Source: Lingula anatina
Lineage: Eukaryota; Brachiopoda; Lingulata; Lingulida; Lingulidae
Reading direction: 5' to 3'
Assembly (NCBI RefSeq): GCF_001039355.2
Contig: NW_019775447.1
Location: forward strand, 704,722 to 768,721
Length of the DNA: 64,000 nt
Of this stretch, positions 59,359 to 64,000 are shown piece after piece. Made by a program: the position numbers and the translations under genes. How positions within the stretch are numbered: position 1 is the stretch's first letter; each line of letters starts with the position of its first letter. The notes beneath the pieces were generated by a model that saw only the letters and a list, made by a program, of their open reading frames with translations, did not search any database and was not told the DNA's origin.

Positions 59359-62300
59359 CTAGTCAGACTCTTCACTTGTGCTACTATCCAATGACCTATT
59401 ACATTGTTCTGCAAGTGGTAACTGTCCGTCTCTTGCTGAAAAGGAATAATTTTCAATTATACTATTTTATTTTGGTATGTTTGAACTTAACTATATACAT
59501 ACCAGAATTACAGAAATGTCAATTGTAACTGAATACACAGTAATGCAATATAAATATATTTGTTAAAGAGGGGTTAAGCTTAAAAAAAGGCAATTGAGAC
59601 ATGCTCAAGCACATTTTTTTTCACACATTTATCATGATTATTATGAATGTAAGGCAATAACAACATATTTTAATATGTATTTACCTTCTTTTTTGATGGC
59701 CCTCAATTTTCTGCCACCATCCCTATCATGGGCATTCTTAAGCCACAATCTGATAGAAGTGTCAAGTTCCGCCTCTGTGGCTCTGGATCTACCTGCATCT
59801 GTGAAGATATATAAAACTTTACTTAATCCTCCTATCTTAACAATTCTAAATTGGACAGTAAACAAAAATGGTTAAAACAGGAGTTACAAAACAGAACGGT
59901 GTGACCAAAGGACAGAAATAGGTTGATATGTGCTTATCCTTCAGAAAAAATATGTAAAAACCATAAAAAAATAGTTGTTTCCTAATTTCATGTGTCCTCC
60001 TGCAGTATACACACTGCTTGATCATTTTTCTATCATGACTTACATGAGCCTGAGGATGGCGAGTATGCACTGTATTAACATTTGGATTCTCATCACCCAG
60101 TGACTTCAAATGGGTTGCAGTGAGTTCTACTTGCCTGCAAACTTCTATAACTTTGTTCAGGGTAAGCTCAGCAGGTGGAATTTCCATAAGTTTCTCTGAC
60201 AGTTTTGAATAATTTACCCCATTGATTATCATGTCACATATGAATCCTTCCTTTTCTTCACCATACTGACAATATTCTGCTTTCCTCTTTAAAGTAGCGA
60301 TAAAATCCATAACTGTCATGTTACCTCTTTTTGAGTTCAGGAACTCTTGTCTCTTCACATTTCTTAGACTGTGTACTCCAAAATGTTGGTCAAACTTCGT
60401 GAAAACTCCTTCTAAATCATACTTTTCATCATCATTCACCCACGTAAAAGAATCGTAAATTTTCACTGCTTCTCTTCCCATATTCAATGGCCTGGTCACA
60501 GGCAGTGGCAGAGAAACCATACTTCTCTTGGCGTTGCACTGTCCAGTTTCCTGGTGCAGTGAGATCTTCATGTGAATCAGGGTGGGCAATGAGCAAATTC
60601 ACCATTTCTACCCAGTTGACTCTGTCATAACTGAAAAACCATGGGATCATCATCCTAATGGAAGCAAGGTGCAATCTCCAGTTGGACTCTCGTGTAGCTC
60701 TTATGAATGCAAGGAACAGCTGCACCATATCTATGTATGATGACCAGAGGGCAAAGGTAGGGTTTGTAGCTTTTGCTGTATTGATGTACTCTTCGTAGTC
60801 ATTGACTAGATCACTGAAACGAGGAGATCTAATCAATTCTATCAGGGTATGCTTTGGATATATGAAAGACATTTCTGTTGACATGTCATTGTAGTAATTG
60901 GCAACATGTTCTTCGGGTAAAGAGTCAAGAATTGATTTAAACCGGGCCTAGCTTCTTTGTTTGGTGGTATTCATACAGGATTGTCTCTTGTAATCGCAAA
61001 GACTTTCTTTTTGGCAACGACTGAGCTGCCCATTTTGAATCATAATGCCATTAGAATTGTGGGTGGTCCTGTCGACAAATATCCGGAGAGGAGCTTGTTT
61101 TGTCTTCTTTAACCATGATACTGTACTTGGTAAAAGGCTTGAAAAGGCTGTGTCTTGAGAGAGGAGAAATTCAAGATTTTGTTTCCATTTCTCGAATGAT
61201 CCTATCGTTTCAGTCTTTGTTAGTACCCACTGCTTTGGGACTTGAGTGAACTTGCACTAGCCATTTTCAAATGAATTTTCCACTTAAGATGTATTTTTGA
61301 CATAAGAAGTTACGAGTTTTTAAAAATCGTTGCCACCATGACAAGAAGGAAAGAACAACGTCTTGCTTGTTCGAATCCCAAACTTCAAGTGCTCACTCAG
61401 CACTTGACCTTTATTCATATGCAAATGAGAAAACTTGCTCACCAGGTGTCAGTGCTAGTATAGGTCATACACAATCCGACTGGATTTACATTAAAAACAT
61501 ATACAGGTTACATCATACTGGCGTAGAGCACTAGTATAATTCCTTGGTTTATAATGTAAACTGAATAATCGCTCACATGAGATTTCACATAAAATTGTGA
61601 AATATTTGAACCCAATTTTGATATTTGCTATCATAGTGAAAATTTATTTTCCAAAAAGTCACCAAAACTCAAGTTACCAAGATAACTAAGCATCGTGTAA
61701 TATTGTCAAGACCATTAATAATGCACATGTAGGCTTTATGGTTTCACTATACTTATTTGTATATACATACCTGCAGGTAGAGTTTCTGCTTGTATCAGCT
61801 TGTCTCTCTCCCTGTGATTTTTCACCTTAATCCACTTGTCCTTTTTCTTACATGTAATGCTTATATCTGGCCAAAAATGCCTTGAACCAGTAAAAGCTGG
61901 AGAGATAGAGCGTAATTTCTTAGGAGGAGGTTCTGTTGTTTCTTCATCTGTGCGAAGTTTCTCCACATGGACTGCCCCCTGAAAGATGTGACAAATGTAC
62001 ATGTGACAAACAGCAATACAAAGTATATTCTTTAAATGTTTTCTGCTGCATTAGTATTTGTAAATGTTGCTAACTGACTATGTAAAATTAAACCTGTTAT
62101 ATGGATTTCTGAGCCACATATGCAGATACACAAACATTCAATATATGCGTAAATTATACTATGCATCATTACTGCATGTAGTTGTTAGGAATCCCTGTAT
62201 GAGAAAGAAATTTTTACTCTATCTTTCTCTCTTTTTGCTTGCTCCATCTTGAATTTATCTGTGAAGTATCGATAGCAAGACGCATGATATAACTGGCCAC

Positions 62301-63207
62301 TAACAGAGCTACTCTGCAAAATCGGATTTATCTAAAAGAAAGTGATACTAAACAGTAAAAGTGACATTTATTTTAACTTTAAAATAGTCTTTACATAAAT
62401 TTCCTTATCCGAAAAAAAGGAAAAAAAAAAGATGGGTCTAAATAAGTAAGTAAAATTGCATTTTCCTTAAAGGTGTAGAGACAGCTAGAGGTTATGACAC
62501 TCATGCTTTTGAAGCTATTCCCAGGGTCTTGACTACATGGGGTCAATGTCCATTTGTTTGTAGCACTTTACTGACACCAAGGAAGCAAATCCTGATATTC
62601 CTATGAGATCAACCCCCCCCCCCCCAGAAATGAAATATCTTTAATACGGTAATGTGCCATGAATTTCGAACAGTAAAAAATAATTAAATTTGGGAAAAGA
62701 TCGTTCTGGCCGAAATTCATGAAAAGGAGGTGCTCAGAACTCCTGCAAGTTCGAATTTCATGGAATTCTGTCAATTTTGACCGGAAGTTGTCTGTTCGTC
62801 GCTAGGCCTTCTGTTATCTTCTCCCGACGATCTATTTAGAGTTACCATAATGTATGATGTGTGAGTGTCGGTAATTGCGACCAAAGGTATACACGTACTT
62901 TCACCCGATCACTGTGTATGGCCCATAGATAGAGCGGTACTCTTGTCTAGGGCCGCAAAACAGCATCGTTATCAGTAGTGNCCCAGAAATGAAATATCTT
63001 TAATAACTATAAATAAACCAATCACTTTATACTGTTCATGTTACAAAAACAAGGTTGTGATGTTTACTTTTTCTAAGACAGCAAGCATAAATATATACTC
63101 ACACGCTCTGCTATATCCTTTCTTCCTCCATAGAGCATAAGCCATTTTTCCGAAGCAGCCCTCAGCGTCTGCCACCGAGCTTCACTTAAAGGCTGGAGAG
63201 TTTCTTC
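59359..63207 (-). CDS. Uncharacterised multi-exon gene, 5' end not resolved
   Basis: Four exons join in phase: 63103-63207 (EETLQPLSEARWQTLRAASE then KWLMLYGGRKDIAER), 61771-61978 (GAVHVEKLRTDEETTEPPPK then KLRSISPAF...), 59685-59798 (DAGRSRATEAELDTSIRLWL then KNAHDRDGGRKLRAIKKE) and 59359-59435 (ARDGQLPLAEQCNRSLDSST then SEESD and stop). All borders are GT-AG and all phases match, which supports a real transcript. PPPKKLRS resembles a nuclear localisation signal. The gag and related fragments (59846-60946) sit in the intron between 61771 and 59798. The block at 63678-64000 may be an upstream exon. I do not recognise the family. Confidence 0.5.
59846..60478 (-). pseudogene. Ty3-like retrotransposon gag fragment, copy 2
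   Basis: Same as 56639-57271: a gag capsid-like segment with KIYDSFTWVN, FTKFDQHFG, KLSEKLMEIPPAELTLNKVI and one partial zinc knuckle (CVYCRRTHE). No pol region. The 37 codons upstream in the same frame are an out-of-frame reading of the neighbouring element, so the true gag part begins near the MGREAVKIYD junction. Confidence 0.75.
60432..60946 (-). pseudogene. Transposon-associated conserved domain fragment, copy 2
   Basis: An open stretch (first ATG 60884, frame open from about 60946) reads LDSLPEEHVANYYNDMSTEM, ALWSSYIDMVQLFLAFIRAT, WRLHLASIRMMIPWFFSYDR and VQRQEKYGFSATACDQAIEY. The FIRATRExNW...PWFFxYDR...DQxIE pattern is widespread in proteins multiplied in cnidarian, mollusc and fish genomes and is linked to mobile DNA. 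Its biochemical function is not known to me. After CDQAIEYGKR the usual ETxNRDTK-like continuation is missing and gag sequence begins. Confidence 0.55.
62003..62646. other. Intron/intergenic, no feature recognised
   Basis: AT-rich, with a C run at 62612-62625. No coding exon recognised. Confidence 0.4.
62647..62980. mobile_element. Second Tc1/mariner-like terminus cut by a contig end
   Basis: Begins CGGTAATGTGCCATGAATTT after a TA and ends at the single N at 62981. The 24 bases before the insertion (CCCAGAAATGAAATATCTTTAATA) are repeated right after the N, where they run on without the insertion. The arrangement is the same as at 58560-58740. Confidence 0.5.
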
Positions 63208-63677
63208 CTATTTAAATGCCATCTCTGAGTGAACAAAACACTCCGATGTGTATTCTTTCTCTGCCATAATATTTTTTCAGTAGTAGCTACATTATCTTTG
63301 CCAAACAGATTTCATTTAGTTATTAAACATAGCAAAAAATGTCTCTATTTCTGTAGAATTATAAAAAGAAGAAAAGAAGAAAATAAAAAGAAAAAAATCC
63401 TTTGGTGACCTAGGCTCCAGAAAGCAGATCGAGCCATGTGAATGAAAGTACACACTCCCAGACAACTGCTGAAATGCGGGAAAACCTAACAGAAAATTGT
63501 CCTCCTGAACATCACACAAGCTTCCCTATAACCCAAAATAAAATAAACATTTTTATAAAATACACCAATGAATGACTTCTTGCCATGTGCCTGAAATATG
63601 AAACAAAACCACACCCACTGCAGACATACAAAACTTGCATGGCTAAAGCCCAATCTCTACCTCACTTGAGAAACTGC

Positions 63678-64000
63678 CTACTGATGCCAAAACCTTTCCT
63701 TATACATGTTTAAATCAACATACTCAGTGCTAGTAGGCTTGGCACTCAGCTGAGCTATGATGTGCTTGTCAATCACACAAATTAAAGGCAACCCAACATG
63801 GAGAATGTCTCTATCTGGACTATAAATGCAGATGTCCGTGCATTGAGAACGTGCAGCATGAAGAAAAACATGAGTATTGGCCTCCTTGTGATTTGCAGAT
63901 GGATTTTCAGTACTACTGAACCCACTGACATCAACAGACAAACACTTATCTCTCAGATCTCTTTCAAAACCCCCACTCATAATAAATCTGTGTAAACCAC
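63678..64000 (-). CDS. Fragment of an EEADTR-type transposon-associated protein, runs off the window
   Basis: The frame is open to the window edge and reads FERDLRDKCLSVDVSGFSST then SANHKEANTHVFLHAARSQC and TDICIYSPDRDILHVGLPLI. Related proteins, abundant in invertebrate genomes, carry SxxEEADTRxxLHA followed by xDVVIxxxDTDV. Here the acidic positions have changed to KEANTH and PDRD, so if the acids are catalytic this copy has lost them. It ends at ERFWHQ and stop, or at an earlier donor (GGAAAG|GTTTTG). It could be the upstream exon of the gene at 59359-63207. Confidence 0.5.
   Translation of the reverse strand, partial: GLHRFIMSGGFERDLRDKCLSVDVSGFSSTENPSANHKEANTHVFLHAARSQCTDICIYSPDRDILHVGLPLICVIDKHIIAQLSAKPTSTEYVDLNMYKERFWHQ

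Larger units (their letters stand above)
58740..61755. repeat. 3-kb direct duplication, copy 2 (partner 55531-58560)
   Basis: Starts right after the N at 58739 and continues past 61755 into unique sequence and exon 61771-61978. This is the more intact copy: the transposon-associated reading frame is open. Confidence 0.92.

Overview
The window looks like nuclear DNA from an invertebrate animal, probably a marine lophotrochozoan such as a mollusc. The evidence is AT-rich sequence, short exons with GT-AG introns, several single-copy animal genes, and a dense mix of degraded transposons (P-element/THAP9, hAT, Harbinger, piggyBac, Ty3-like gag). The species guess is inference. Three long N gaps (2847-2966, 17478-17836, 51861-52844) and four single Ns (27351, 31904, 58739, 62981) show that this is a scaffold of joined contigs.

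The left half (1-31.9 kb) holds the conserved genes. PLEKHJ1 (+, 3544-6037) converges on YTHDC1 (-, 6320-15388, 17 exons, 587 codons plus stop). YTHDC1 is head-to-head with CMTR2 (+, coding 18680-24342, 13 exons, 771 codons plus stop). The two are an m6A reader and a cap-2 2'-O-methyltransferase. They appear to share a short promoter region, with a candidate CMTR2 leader exon only 127 bp from the YTHDC1 start. Further right, a complete four-exon MORN2 (-, 29522-31351) diverges from a first exon with a mitochondrial-type presequence (+, 31784-31903), which is cut by a contig break.

The right half (32-64 kb) is mostly mobile-element debris: an OTU-domain (vertnin-like) gene with a frameshift, a RecQ-like helicase fragment, a P-element pseudogene, a hAT zinc finger and hAT C-terminus, Harbinger and piggyBac fragments, several foldback elements, and two large near-identical direct duplications. 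One duplication (55531-58560 versus 58740-61755) has the signature of two haplotypes laid end to end across a single-N join, with a Tc/mariner-like insertion present in only one of them. A minus-strand gene (59359-63207, possibly continuing to the window edge) spans this region, and its last two exons appear twice.

The most unusual signal is an inverted-repeat-ended element (17018-18502, second copy from 51488). Its internal ~146-bp tandem repeat carries, in each unit, a perfect nuclear-receptor DR1 site and usually an SF-1/ERR-type half-site. Two other elements (695-816 and 16382-16972) are clear foldback transposons with exact 8-bp target duplications.
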